From Candidatus Uabimicrobium amorphum (lineage in GTDB: Bacteria; Planctomycetota; Uabimicrobiia; Uabimicrobiales; Uabimicrobiaceae), in the NCBI RefSeq assembly GCF_009002475.1, contig NZ_AP019860.1:9377001-9441000 (forward strand): a DNA stretch of 64,000 nt, written 5' to 3'. A program made the position numbers and the translations under genes. Positions 45,637-55,081 of the stretch are shown piece by piece. Below the pieces are notes generated by a model. That model was not told the origin of the DNA, ran no database searches, and was given only the letters and a program-made list of their open reading frames with translations. The stretch's first letter is position 1, and the number at the start of each line of letters is the position of its first letter.

Positions 45637-46728
45637 ATGAGCAAACTGCTTTCTGAAGTTACATTACACAATTTACAACTAAAAAATCGCGTAGTAATGG
45701 CACCGCTAACGCGCGCTCGCTCCGGTAAAAGCCGCGTTCCCAATGATTTGATGCTCGAATACTACCTGCAACGCGTTTCCGCAGGACTTATCATTAGTGA
45801 AGCGACATCGATTTCTGAGCAAGGGCTTGGCTGGGTAGAAACACCTGGAATTTATAGCGATGCACATAGCGAAGGTTGGAAAAAAATCGTGCGTGCGATT
45901 CATGACCATGGGGGAAAAATCTTTTTGCAACTGTGGCACTGTGGGCGCGCGTCACATAGTAGTTTCCACAACGGTGAGCCTGCTGTTGCGCCTTCCGCAA
46001 TTAAGATTAACGAAGAATACATTCATACTGCGGAGGGAAAACAGCCTCACGAAGTACCACGTGCACTAAAAACGGAAGAGATACCACTCATCGTAGAAGA
46101 TTATCGCAAAGCGGCAATACGCGCTAAGGAGTGCGGCTTTGATGGCATTGAGGTGCACTCTGCCAATGGGTATCTTTTAGACCAATTTTTACAATCGAAA
46201 ACGAACAAGCGTAGCGACATTTATGGTGGAAGTGTGGAAAATCGCTATCGCCTTCTCAATGAAGTGCTCGATGCGGTAACCACGGTTTATTCGGTAGAGC
46301 AAGTAAGTGTAAGACTTTCTCCTAATGGTGTTTTCAATGATATGGGAGCCAGTGATTATCGCGAGACATTTACCTATGTCATTGAGCAACTGAATAAATA
46401 TAATTTGGCGTACTTACACGTATTAGATGGCTTGGGATTTGGGTTTCATGAGCAAGGGAGTCCGTTCACTTTAAAAGAAATACGCAAGATTTTTGATAAA
46501 CCACTCATGGGGAATTGTGGATATTCTAAAGAAAGTGCGGAGAAGGCGATTGGCGAAGGCGACGCAGATTTAATTGCTTTTGGCCGTCCGTACCTCAGTA
46601 ACCCAGACTTAGTGGAACGGTTTGCCAATGATTGGCCACTCAACCCCGAAGCGGACGCTTCGGTGTGGTACACTCCACTAGGAGCAAAAGGTTATACAGA
46701 TTTTCCCACATACAACAAAAATAAATAA
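45637..46728 (+). CDS. Old yellow enzyme family NADH:flavin oxidoreductase
   Basis: 363 residues, TIM barrel with FMN. Motifs: NRVVMAPLTRARS, LQLWHCGRASH, GIEVHSANGYLLDQFLQSKT, NKRSDIYGGSVENRYRL and NCGYSKESAEKAIGEGDADLIAFGRPYLSNPDL. Reduces alpha,beta-unsaturated carbonyls or xenobiotic compounds; natural substrate unknown. SD AAGGAT. It follows the STAND gene by 40 bp and is followed by a hairpin. Confidence 0.93.
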   Translation: MSKLLSEVTLHNLQLKNRVVMAPLTRARSGKSRVPNDLMLEYYLQRVSAGLIISEATSISEQGLGWVETPGIYSDAHSEGWKKIVRAIHDHGGKIFLQLWHCGRASHSSFHNGEPAVAPSAIKINEEYIHTAEGKQPHEVPRALKTEEIPLIVEDYRKAAIRAKECGFDGIEVHSANGYLLDQFLQSKTNKRSDIYGGSVENRYRLLNEVLDAVTTVYSVEQVSVRLSPNGVFNDMGASDYRETFTYVIEQLNKYNLAYLHVLDGLGFGFHEQGSPFTLKEIRKIFDKPLMGNCGYSKESAEKAIGEGDADLIAFGRPYLSNPDLVERFANDWPLNPEADASVWYTPLGAKGYTDFPTYNKNK

Positions 46729-46737
46729 TCGAGATTT

Positions 46738-46769
46738 TGCAATGTGAGTTTCTCAAGGCTCACATTGCA
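46738..46769 (+). terminator. Hairpin after OYE gene
   Basis: TGCAATGTGAG / CTCACATTGCA, 11-bp perfect stem, 10-base loop, with a T run ten bases later. Located between convergent genes, so it probably stops OYE transcription; the delayed T run makes it less than ideal. Confidence 0.6.
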
Positions 46770-46783
46770 CATCGCAGTGTTTT

Positions 46784-47212
46784 TTATGTGTACTCGCCGT
46801 TTTTTTCCCCAGGAATAAACACAAAAGGTCCGGGGCCCTCTGTTTCTTTGTCTAGCAAAGGGGTTATCATCGACCACATAATCACAGCAATAGAGGCAAT
46901 CCATGTTTCATAGTATTGGGGAAACCATAGTTTGAGTGGCCCACCTAGGCAAGATACCCATAATCCGAAGGAAATAGCAACAATCACCGTTTGCTTCCAT
47001 GTCAACTTACTTTGTTTTCTTTTTTGTCGGTTCTTATTACCAATGATAGGTGCAAGGATAAGTAAAAACGCGAAAATAATGGTGTAAATCCATTTAGAAT
47101 TTTGTGAGCTAGGTGGAATTAAGCCGGAAATGAGAATATAAGCGCCAATAATTTGCGTGGGAATAAGGCGTGTTGTTTTTGCTAGATAATCCTGGAAGTT
47201 TTGTTTTGCCAT
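46784..47212 (-). CDS. Four-TM membrane protein of unknown function
   Basis: 142 residues from ATG 47212 (MAKQNFQ), preferred over a longer frame to 47251. Hydrophobic helices at ~18-33, 42-58, ~75-93 and ~100-118 (WIYTIIFAFLLILAPIIG; VIVAISFGLWVSCLGGPL; WIASIAVIMWSMITPLL) with a short cytoplasmic tail ending in GEKNGEYT. No family recognised. Confidence 0.7.
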   Translation of the reverse strand: MAKQNFQDYLAKTTRLIPTQIIGAYILISGLIPPSSQNSKWIYTIIFAFLLILAPIIGNKNRQKRKQSKLTWKQTVIVAISFGLWVSCLGGPLKLWFPQYYETWIASIAVIMWSMITPLLDKETEGPGPFVFIPGEKNGEYT

Positions 47213-47497
47213 TTCTTTTGACCTTAAATTTGAGTGTTTGAGATGGAGCACGTTACGCTTGTGTGGCTCGATTATAGGTCACAAATTTCTTAATTTCAAG
47301 TAAAACCGCCTACTATGATTTATTACGCTATTTTCACAAAAACAATAAGACAATCCAACATTAGAAAAATTTAACAGTTTTTTCTTAGCGACAAATCGCA
47401 TAGAATGATACATCGTTTAAAAGGATCGGTTATTTGTGCGATTCATTTAAATTACCTCATAACCAGTCAGATGAAGCTTATGAAAAGAGGATAAACT
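47213..47497. other. AT-rich divergent promoter region
   Basis: 285 bp between the minus-strand membrane protein and the plus-strand acyltransferase. Strongly AT-rich with several TATA-like stretches, but I do not see a convincing -35/-10 pair, dyad or RNA gene in it. Confidence 0.5.
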
Positions 47498-48214
47498 ATG
47501 GATCGCCCGGAAAAGCTCTCCACAATAAAAAAGCGCCGTTCCCTTTCGTTTCGCATTGCGAAATGGTGGATTCCTAAATTTTTCTATTGTACGTCTTACC
47601 TTATTTTTGGTACCGCACGTATGCGCTATTTCAGCAAGAACAATTTTGATGAACTTGTAGATAATAACAAATCGATTATCGTTGCTTGCTTCCATCAGGG
47701 AATATTATTTTTGCCATTCCTTTTGCGTCATAATCGTTATGGAAAAAGAATTGCGATGGTTAGCACCAGTCCTGAAGGGGACTATATTGCGGGTGCGATG
47801 AAAATGTTTGGACAAAGTGCCGCACGTGGTTCGAGTACTCGCGGAGGGAAAAAGGCATTGCAAGTTATGATCGATATGCTGAATGAAGGACACCAACAAC
47901 CGCAAGCACATCATGGTCTCATTACTGTTGACGGTCCGAAAGGACCCGCTCATGAGGTAAAGATGGGGGTTGTGAAATTGGCGAAGGAAACAGGCTTGCC
48001 CATTGTTCCCATGAATTGGTATGCTGGCTCTGGAATCACATTACGCAATTGGGATCAAACAATGTTACCACGTCCATTTTCCAAATTGGCCATTGCTTAT
48101 GGTGAACCTATTTTTGTCAGCAAAGATGCCTGTGAGAAAAAAATGGAAGAAACGCGCCAAGAGGTGGCGCGTAGCTTAGAAGATTGTTATCGCATTGTGC
48201 AAGAGAATGCGTAA
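47498..48214 (+). CDS. DUF374-family lysophospholipid acyltransferase
   Basis: 238 residues. The pattern ACFHQGILFLPFLLR (putative HxxxxD-like site with His), RGSSTRGGKKALQVM and TVDGPKGPAHEVKMGVVKLA is that of DUF374/LpxL-like acyltransferases. N-terminal hydrophobic stretch ~23-42 may anchor it to the membrane. Acylation of lipid A or a glycolipid is the likely role. Preceded by AAGAGGAT. Convergent with the nucleotide-sugar dehydrogenase. Confidence 0.85.
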   Translation: MDRPEKLSTIKKRRSLSFRIAKWWIPKFFYCTSYLIFGTARMRYFSKNNFDELVDNNKSIIVACFHQGILFLPFLLRHNRYGKRIAMVSTSPEGDYIAGAMKMFGQSAARGSSTRGGKKALQVMIDMLNEGHQQPQAHHGLITVDGPKGPAHEVKMGVVKLAKETGLPIVPMNWYAGSGITLRNWDQTMLPRPFSKLAIAYGEPIFVSKDACEKKMEETRQEVARSLEDCYRIVQENA

Positions 48215-48237
48215 GACATTTGATACAAAAATTTACG

Positions 48238-49425
48238 CTAAACGATACAGCCATTCCCCCAAAGATTCCAAACATCGACAACTATTTTATCTTTGGGGAG
48301 ATTCATATCCTTGTATTGCGTATGCGGCACACCAAGAATAATAATGTCACTTTGTTCGATTAACTGCTCATGAGAAATAAATTTTTCATCGTTGATATAG
48401 CAATCGCTACACAGTACTTTTTTGCTTTCGAACATCAAGACTTTCTTTAACTTGTACGAGAGCGACTCACGCTTGTCGTCAATGTTCGCCTTGAATGCCA
48501 TGCCCAGGATACCAGTGGTTAGCGTCTGCAGGGGATACTTTTCTTTTAGTTTGCTTACGATGTAATTCGGTAAACCTTCGTTGATCAACATCGCACTATG
48601 ACCGAGGAAAAAGTTATTGTTGTTGAAGGCCGCGAGTTGCATGGCGTCTTTAAACAAACATGGCCCTGCGGCGAATCCCGGAGATGCAAAGTCACTGGCG
48701 CGTTTGTAGTTGTGGGTCATGGCATGGAGTATGCGGTAGAAATCTACATTGTGGTTGTTGGCGATCATAAAAAATTGATTTGAGGTCGCAAATTTGATGT
48801 AGCGCCATACGTTGGTAAATAGCTTTGACAACTCCGCTTCTATCGGTTCTAGACAAACAATGTCATCAGTCAGTAAAGAAAAAAGTTCGCGACAGCGCTC
48901 GAGACCCTGCGGTGAAAAAGAAGAAATAATTTGTGGAAGTTTCTGTAGTTCCTCCATTGCATAGCCTTCGGCAATGCGTTCCGGGCAAAATGCCACATCG
49001 ACATTTTTTCCATACTGATGGAGCCAATTCTTAACTTTTTCGCTTGTTCCAGGATAGACAGTACTGCGCAAGATAATGAGTTGTTCGTCGTGAAAAAACT
49101 CAAGATAGTCGTCGATGAGCTTTATGATCGGGTCTAATTCTGGATTTAGGTGTTGGTCGACAGGAGTACCAATAATAACGATCACGGTGTTTGTTTCGCT
49201 AATTACTTTGGGATCGTACGCTAGAAACAATTGACGATTGATGACGCGTTGTAAGATCTCTTGTGCTCCGTGTTCGATAAACGGCATTTGACCTTTTTCG
49301 ATTAGGTCTCCCACTTCGCGGTTGATATCCAAAGCACAGACTTTTTGTCCTTTGTCTGCCAAAGAAATCGCCAGTGGTAACCCGACGTGTCCAAATCCTC
49401 CGACAATAACAGAGTCATATAGCAT
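48238..49425 (-). CDS. UDP-sugar 6-dehydrogenase family (nucleotide sugar dehydrogenase)
   Basis: 395 residues from ATG 49425 (AGGAC at 8 bases). NAD-binding Rossmann GGFGHVGLPLAISLADKG near the N-terminus; the central and C-terminal domains carry PERIAEGYAMEELQKLP, KLFTNVWRYIKFATSNQF and the catalytic-Cys region SPGFAAGPCLFKDAMQL. GILGMAFKANIDDKRESLSYKL is the typical C-terminal block. It oxidises a UDP-hexose to a UDP-uronate for polysaccharide synthesis; the exact sugar is not deducible. Third gene of the kinase/Nudix operon, 10 bp after the Nudix gene. Confidence 0.92.
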   Translation of the reverse strand: MLYDSVIVGGFGHVGLPLAISLADKGQKVCALDINREVGDLIEKGQMPFIEHGAQEILQRVINRQLFLAYDPKVISETNTVIVIIGTPVDQHLNPELDPIIKLIDDYLEFFHDEQLIILRSTVYPGTSEKVKNWLHQYGKNVDVAFCPERIAEGYAMEELQKLPQIISSFSPQGLERCRELFSLLTDDIVCLEPIEAELSKLFTNVWRYIKFATSNQFFMIANNHNVDFYRILHAMTHNYKRASDFASPGFAAGPCLFKDAMQLAAFNNNNFFLGHSAMLINEGLPNYIVSKLKEKYPLQTLTTGILGMAFKANIDDKRESLSYKLKKVLMFESKKVLCSDCYINDEKFISHEQLIEQSDIIILGVPHTQYKDMNLPKDKIVVDVWNLWGNGCIV

Positions 49426-49435
49426 ATCGCTAGTC

Positions 49436-49846
49436 CTAACAAAGATAGTTATTGATTTTTTGTAAAATTCCCGCAACACTTTTTTCTTTAAATTTACGTG
49501 CTGTTGGCCAAGAGAACCATTCGCATGCTCCGTGTTCGCTTAGCTTTATTTCTGTCTCTACCTCTAACCAACCTAAGAATATTACCACCGTTTTGTGTAC
49601 TTTTTGGTTGCCGAATCTTTTATAGCGTGTGACATAATCTGTTTCACAAGAAAATCCGTCTATGGTAATGTTTTCCGCCGTCAATCCTGTCTCTTCATAT
49701 AGCTCGCGAAGAGCACATTGTAAATCAGATTCGCCATTATCGACGTGTCCTTTAGGGAAATCATAACGGTGTGGATGTTTTAATAATAAAAATTCTCGCG
49801 GTTCACGGCGAAAAATCAAAAAGCCACAACTTCTCACTTGTTTCAT
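49436..49846 (-). CDS. Nudix hydrolase (Ap4A hydrolase-like)
   Basis: 136 residues from ATG 49846, where the kinase gene's TGGAGAAAACAATGA forms an ATGA overlap and supplies GGAG. The Nudix box GHVDNGESDLQCALRELYEETGL fits G-x5-E-x7-REUxEExGU. KHPHRYDFPKGHV and WFSW are typical of asymmetric diadenosine tetraphosphatases. Translationally coupled to the giant kinase upstream. Confidence 0.88.
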   Translation of the reverse strand: MKQVRSCGFLIFRREPREFLLLKHPHRYDFPKGHVDNGESDLQCALRELYEETGLTAENITIDGFSCETDYVTRYKRFGNQKVHKTVVIFLGWLEVETEIKLSEHGACEWFSWPTARKFKEKSVAGILQKINNYLC

Positions 49847-52800
49847 TGTTTTCTCCAAATACGCAAGTTTCCGTGGAATGGTTTTATATTTAGTGTATTA
49901 TCGGCATAATAGTGAAATAGGTTGCGCACGGTTTTGCGTGGGGATTTTTGTAAATTTTTGATAAAATCTGTTTGTTTGAGAATAGAATTTTTTCGTAGTG
50001 GAAAGTGCAACAATTCAATTTCCTTGCTATCTTTTACTGCCGCGGCAATACCTTGTTGTGGCAAGAATGAAACTGCTGTGTATTGCCCTGTAAGAGTATA
50101 CATTTTTTGTTGTGTGGCAATATCCCAAAAATAAAGATATCCGTCTTCTAAAATCGCCAATAAGCCATTTCGCGCGTCATGCCCTAAGTAAGCCATGTAT
50201 GTATACCTATCTTTAGCGACAATTACCCGGGGATGTTTTTCATAAATCGAAAATGTATATATGCTTCTTCGATTTACCACAACAAAATACTCGTCGATAA
50301 AGAGCATTTTTGCAATATTACTATTTTCTAGTTGCCACATATTTTCACGAGAGTAGTTATTTTTTAGGTTGTATAAGGAAACTTTGTAGGTGTTGTCTAT
50401 AACCGCTAAATACTTTCCTTTTGAATCCACAACAAACCTTTGGGCAGCAAAGGTTTTCGTCTTTTTTGTTTTTAAATCATGTATGATAACTTTGTGGGGA
50501 AATTGCAGTATAACCATGCTTGCGGAAGCAAATACGGTGTATTGCACATTGGTGCCATGTTGATATTCGTTTATCTGTTTTTGCAAAGTTACGTCGATAA
50601 TGCGCAAGAAATGAAGGTGTTGCGTTGTCGTATATAGCGTTCCTTGTGGATTACCTCCCATTACTTTTTTATTTATTTTTTGCAGAGCGGTTTGCTTTCC
50701 TGTTCTTATGTCCCAATGCTGTAAAGTATTTGCTGTATAGGTGACTAAACGATCTCCATGTACAAACATTTGCCGCACACGATTTGTGTGTGACAATGAA
50801 TATTGTCGCTCTGCGTTGTCCACATTCCATACCTCTACTTTATTGTTGTTATAGTTTATGGCGAGGAGGTTGTGGGAAATAAATATGAGTTTTTTGATAT
50901 GACTGTCATAGCGGGTAAGTAATTTTTCTTCAAGCGTTTTGTGATTGAGAACAACTATTTTTTGTCGTGTGGCCATTACAATTACACTGTCGTTCATGGC
51001 AAGTCTGTAAATGTGCTTTTGGTATTTTTTTATGCCTCTGAGTTTGCGTTGTTCTATATCAAAGAGTTGTAGTTGTGGAAAACGGGCAAATGTTAGATAA
51101 CGCCCCGAAATATCAAAACTAGCTGCGGCAGCTATACTGCTATCTACCTCAAGAGAATTTTGAGAAAGAATATCATAAAGGACAAGGCTTTTCCCCTGCA
51201 CAGCTATTTTTTGGCTGTTGGGACTCCACGAAAAAGAAACGCGGTCTTTGTTGGGAATCTGGCGAATAAGATTTGCTTTTTCCACATCCCAAATCTCTAT
51301 TTTGTTGTTGTTGATAACCGCTACGTATTGTCCATTGGGACTAAAAGAGGCTCCTTGTGATTTTACGGTGTCCGTATAGGTAAGGCGCATAACTCCCTTG
51401 TTGGTTTTTACATCATTTACAAAAATATACTTTTTATTTTCGGATATTGCTATGCGGTTTTCTTGTGGCGAAAAAGTGATTCGCGATTGTAGGTTTTTTT
51501 CCTGCCAGACTTGGGTGGCGTTGTCCACCTCAAGCACTCGCAAACTGTTTCCATCGTTAATGACAGAATATTTTCCTTTGGAACTAAACGCCACCGTTTG
51601 CGCATTGGTGGCTAAACCCTTTGTGAACTCATGCTTTGATGAACTGTATATGGCGAGTTCTTTATGGTGCACTAACAAGTTTTCGTTAGGCAAAATTTTT
51701 AGATTTTTAATTGGTTGTCGCAGACGCAATACCTGTGTAGGAGATTGCAGAAGTAGTTTGTAACACTGCATTGTTTGAAGACTTTGTGCTAATAGAAATT
51801 TATTGTCGGGGCTGAGGTAAAAATGGGCACGTGGATTGTTGTACTTTTTTGTATGTAGAAGTTTGTGGCTTTTCGCGTCGCAAATATGTATTTGACCATC
51901 GCGATTTACGGTAAGATAAAAGTGTTGATTTTTACTCAAAATAAATTGACCTACTTCTTTGGCGTTTAGAGAAATTTTTTGTAGCTTACGGGTATGTAGA
52001 TTGTAAGCATAGAGAATACCTTTGTAGGTTACACACATTACTTCATGGTTACCTTTAAACGTCAAAGCGACAAAGTTTGTATTTTTTTGGGGATTATCGC
52101 TTATTTGAAAGCGGTGTTCACAAATACCGTTTTTGGTGTTCAAAATTTTTACTTCCGTTGTATCGATATCTTCCACCGCAAGTAGAGATCCATCTTCGTT
52201 GAAGGCTAAGTTGACTAATGCGTAAGCTTGTGTTGCAGGGTATGTTTTATGAGTGTTCTTTTGTAAATCCCATAAAATAATGGCTTTGTCTTCGCAAGAG
52301 GCCAGCAGTGGACGGTGGGGATGAAAGACGACTTTACTTACGGTGCTCTTGTGACCTTTTAGTTGTGTAGAACTATTGTTTTTTGTATCCCAAAGGTAAA
52401 TACGAGAGTCGATTAAATTGTATGACGCCACGTAGCGCCCATCATGACTGAATGCCACCTTCATTGCTTTTTTGGTCTCTGTGGAAAACGAACGGATTAT
52501 GTCTCCGGTCTCTATGGCGCGAAATTCTATTTTACCATTTAACCAACGCACAAACTTAGTACTGGAATGATGAATGTCAAGGCCATAACTCATTACTGCC
52601 GAAGCTTTTGTGGACACCTCTTTTATTTCTTTGATCGTGCAAGCATAGTTTTCCCCGAACAACAATAGTTTGTCTTTTTGGGGATGAAATATGGCACGTT
52701 GTTCGAAATCGGCAAAAAGCTTTATTTTTTTTGCGATATGGAGTACGTTGGTTTTTTGCTGATATGTGTAATTTAATACCTCATCATCATCGGGGATATG

Positions 52801-55068
52801 CGTGCCTGTGTAACACAGTAGATGACCGTTTTTGTTGAAACTTGTCTGTGTGGGATTTATAGGAACTGGTATTTTGGCTAAGGATTTTTGCGATAAATTC
52901 CATATGTAAAACGCTTTTTCGCAGCCAATAGCCAATTGTTGTGTTGTGGAATGATATGTGAGTAACTGCGCTTGTTCATTTAGGTTTTGTACAGTCTGTT
53001 TTTGTGTGTGTAAATCGTGTACAACCACGTTGTTACCTGCGCAAAAAGCGATAGCGTTATCATTTTCCACAAATTGAAGGCTAAATGTTTGGTACACGGA
53101 ATTTTTGTATCTAGACGGAAACTGGTAGACTATTTTTTTGTTTTGTATATCCCATACATGGATAGAGGAGTCTGCATAAGCAACTGCCAAGAGCATTTTG
53201 TTGTGGGCAAATTGCATTGCGCAGATCGTATGGTTGTGCGAGAAAGAAAAAAAGATTTGCTCGCGGTCTACGAGGGCTATGCGAACTTCGTTTTTACCTG
53301 TCTCGTCTGTGGTATAGGCTACATAACTGTTGTCATGGGATAGGTCGGCATATTCTACGGGTCTTTGATGAATCAATCGCAAAATTTTTCCGCTTTGTGT
53401 GTCCCACAAGGTAAGGTTTGGGCCATAGGATATGATCTTGCTGGCATCAGAAGTGTAAAGTGCGTTTGCTAGAGTCGCTGGATGACGTTTTTCCCATATA
53501 AGTCCGCTTTGCTTGACGGCAAGTGTCGCATAACTACTTAGTTTTTTCTTGAGAGATTCTATTTGGGGATCGGAGAAATCCTGAATAAAGTGTAGACCTT
53601 CTGCGGCGAGAACTCCACAATTTTGCCACTCTTTACGTTGAAAAGCCTCTTGCGCTTTTGCTAGAGCAATCTCCGCAAGTTGTTTGCGTGCTGCTTGTGA
53701 TTCTTGACGACGTTGCCATTCTTGTTTTTCGGCATTTTTCCACGAAACAAAGGAAAAAATACCTAAGCCGATGATTATGCAAAGAATTAGAGAACTCACC
53801 GTCACCACGATTCGGTGGCGATAGACAAACTTTTGCAATTGTGTCCACCGTGTAATGGGCCGCGCGTTGACGGGCCGATTCATTAAAAAATTTTGTAGGT
53901 CTTCGATAAAGGATAGCATGTCTTGGTAGCGTTTGTGGCGATTTTTTTCTAGGCACTTCATACAGATGGCTTCCAAGTCCGCTGGTATGTCGGGATTTAA
54001 ATCGCGCATTGGTACGGGTTCACTGTGCAACACTTGGTGGAGAATATTGTAGTACGACTCGCCTTGGAAAGGGGCGCGTCCCATCAAAATTTCGTATAAT
54101 GTTGCTCCCAGTGAATAGACGTCGGCGCGCGCATCAACTTTTTCTCCTTGAATTTGTTCTACAGGCATATAGGCGGGGGTACCGATGGCATCTCCGGTGC
54201 GCGACAACCCATCGTCGCTGTTGGTGATCTTTGCTAGTCCGAAGTCCATGACAATGGGTTCATGACTGATGTTCACCATGATGTTACTTGGTTTTATGTC
54301 ACGGTGAATAATTGCATTTTTGTGGGCATAGGATAGTGCTTTGGCTATTTTTACAATGAGTTTTACCTTTTGTGGAATTCCGATGTTGTGTTTTTCGGCG
54401 AATATTTTTAAAGTGGTCCCTTCAATGAAGTCCATGGTAAAAAAATTTTGTTCGTTTTGCGAGGCAATGTCGTGAATGGCAATGATGTTGGGATGGTGTA
54501 ACTGCGCGATGGCTTTGGCTTCGCGCAAAAAACGTTCATTTTGTTTGACATTGTCTTGTGCGATGAGTGTTTTAAGAGCCACAATACGCTCTAGATGTGT
54601 ATCGTAAGTTTTATAAACCTTTCCCATGCCACCTTGCCCAAGTTTTTCGATAATTTTGTAGCGATTTCCGATGTTGACCGCAGATGGAGCTATATCTTCT
54701 GTGATATCCGCAACCGTTTTATTGATCGAAAGGTGAACATCTGGAGTGAGGTTTGGGTTTTGTGTATCGACAACTGTATGGTCTATGGCATCGCTCTCGT
54801 GGAATGCTTTGTTGAAACTTATTTTTTTTAACGTCTGTTTTGCAAGTTTATCTTTGGGATTTATTACTAGAGCAAGCTTTAAGTCTTCTATGGCTTTGCG
54901 GCTTTCTTGTAATTTGATCCATATCATTGCGCGGCGTGTGTAGAAAGACGCTTTCTTTTCTACGGCAATCATATCATTGATCATTTCTAAGGCCATATAC
55001 CAGTTATGATCGGCAATATACTGGTCGCGCATGGTACGCAATTTTTCCAAACGCTTTTTCTTATCCAT
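49843..55068 (-). CDS. Giant TPR-Ser/Thr kinase-TM-WD40 protein
   Basis: 1741 residues. TPR-like helices ~15-85; kinase ~137-400 with Gly loop LGQGGMGKVY, Lys166, HRDIKPSN (255-262), DFG 275-277, GTPAYMPVEQ activation segment. A TM helix lies at ~418-440 (VVTVSSLILCIIIGLGIFSFV), then a coiled coil (~445-475) and ~1250 residues of WD40 blades (IWDIQNKKIVYQ; LWDTKNNSSTQLKGHKSTVSK; EIWDVEKANLIRQ). Same plan as the protein at 2849, with an added N-terminal TPR and two or more extra propellers. The kinase faces the cytoplasm with the propellers outside; a large sensing scaffold is inferred. First gene of a three-gene operon. Confidence 0.92.
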   Translation of the reverse strand: MDKKKRLEKLRTMRDQYIADHNWYMALEMINDMIAVEKKASFYTRRAMIWIKLQESRKAIEDLKLALVINPKDKLAKQTLKKISFNKAFHESDAIDHTVVDTQNPNLTPDVHLSINKTVADITEDIAPSAVNIGNRYKIIEKLGQGGMGKVYKTYDTHLERIVALKTLIAQDNVKQNERFLREAKAIAQLHHPNIIAIHDIASQNEQNFFTMDFIEGTTLKIFAEKHNIGIPQKVKLIVKIAKALSYAHKNAIIHRDIKPSNIMVNISHEPIVMDFGLAKITNSDDGLSRTGDAIGTPAYMPVEQIQGEKVDARADVYSLGATLYEILMGRAPFQGESYYNILHQVLHSEPVPMRDLNPDIPADLEAICMKCLEKNRHKRYQDMLSFIEDLQNFLMNRPVNARPITRWTQLQKFVYRHRIVVTVSSLILCIIIGLGIFSFVSWKNAEKQEWQRRQESQAARKQLAEIALAKAQEAFQRKEWQNCGVLAAEGLHFIQDFSDPQIESLKKKLSSYATLAVKQSGLIWEKRHPATLANALYTSDASKIISYGPNLTLWDTQSGKILRLIHQRPVEYADLSHDNSYVAYTTDETGKNEVRIALVDREQIFFSFSHNHTICAMQFAHNKMLLAVAYADSSIHVWDIQNKKIVYQFPSRYKNSVYQTFSLQFVENDNAIAFCAGNNVVVHDLHTQKQTVQNLNEQAQLLTYHSTTQQLAIGCEKAFYIWNLSQKSLAKIPVPINPTQTSFNKNGHLLCYTGTHIPDDDEVLNYTYQQKTNVLHIAKKIKLFADFEQRAIFHPQKDKLLLFGENYACTIKEIKEVSTKASAVMSYGLDIHHSSTKFVRWLNGKIEFRAIETGDIIRSFSTETKKAMKVAFSHDGRYVASYNLIDSRIYLWDTKNNSSTQLKGHKSTVSKVVFHPHRPLLASCEDKAIILWDLQKNTHKTYPATQAYALVNLAFNEDGSLLAVEDIDTTEVKILNTKNGICEHRFQISDNPQKNTNFVALTFKGNHEVMCVTYKGILYAYNLHTRKLQKISLNAKEVGQFILSKNQHFYLTVNRDGQIHICDAKSHKLLHTKKYNNPRAHFYLSPDNKFLLAQSLQTMQCYKLLLQSPTQVLRLRQPIKNLKILPNENLLVHHKELAIYSSSKHEFTKGLATNAQTVAFSSKGKYSVINDGNSLRVLEVDNATQVWQEKNLQSRITFSPQENRIAISENKKYIFVNDVKTNKGVMRLTYTDTVKSQGASFSPNGQYVAVINNNKIEIWDVEKANLIRQIPNKDRVSFSWSPNSQKIAVQGKSLVLYDILSQNSLEVDSSIAAAASFDISGRYLTFARFPQLQLFDIEQRKLRGIKKYQKHIYRLAMNDSVIVMATRQKIVVLNHKTLEEKLLTRYDSHIKKLIFISHNLLAINYNNNKVEVWNVDNAERQYSLSHTNRVRQMFVHGDRLVTYTANTLQHWDIRTGKQTALQKINKKVMGGNPQGTLYTTTQHLHFLRIIDVTLQKQINEYQHGTNVQYTVFASASMVILQFPHKVIIHDLKTKKTKTFAAQRFVVDSKGKYLAVIDNTYKVSLYNLKNNYSRENMWQLENSNIAKMLFIDEYFVVVNRRSIYTFSIYEKHPRVIVAKDRYTYMAYLGHDARNGLLAILEDGYLYFWDIATQQKMYTLTGQYTAVSFLPQQGIAAAVKDSKEIELLHFPLRKNSILKQTDFIKNLQKSPRKTVRNLFHYYADNTLNIKPFHGNLRIWRKQ

Positions 55069-55081
55069 AAGAGTACCTCTA

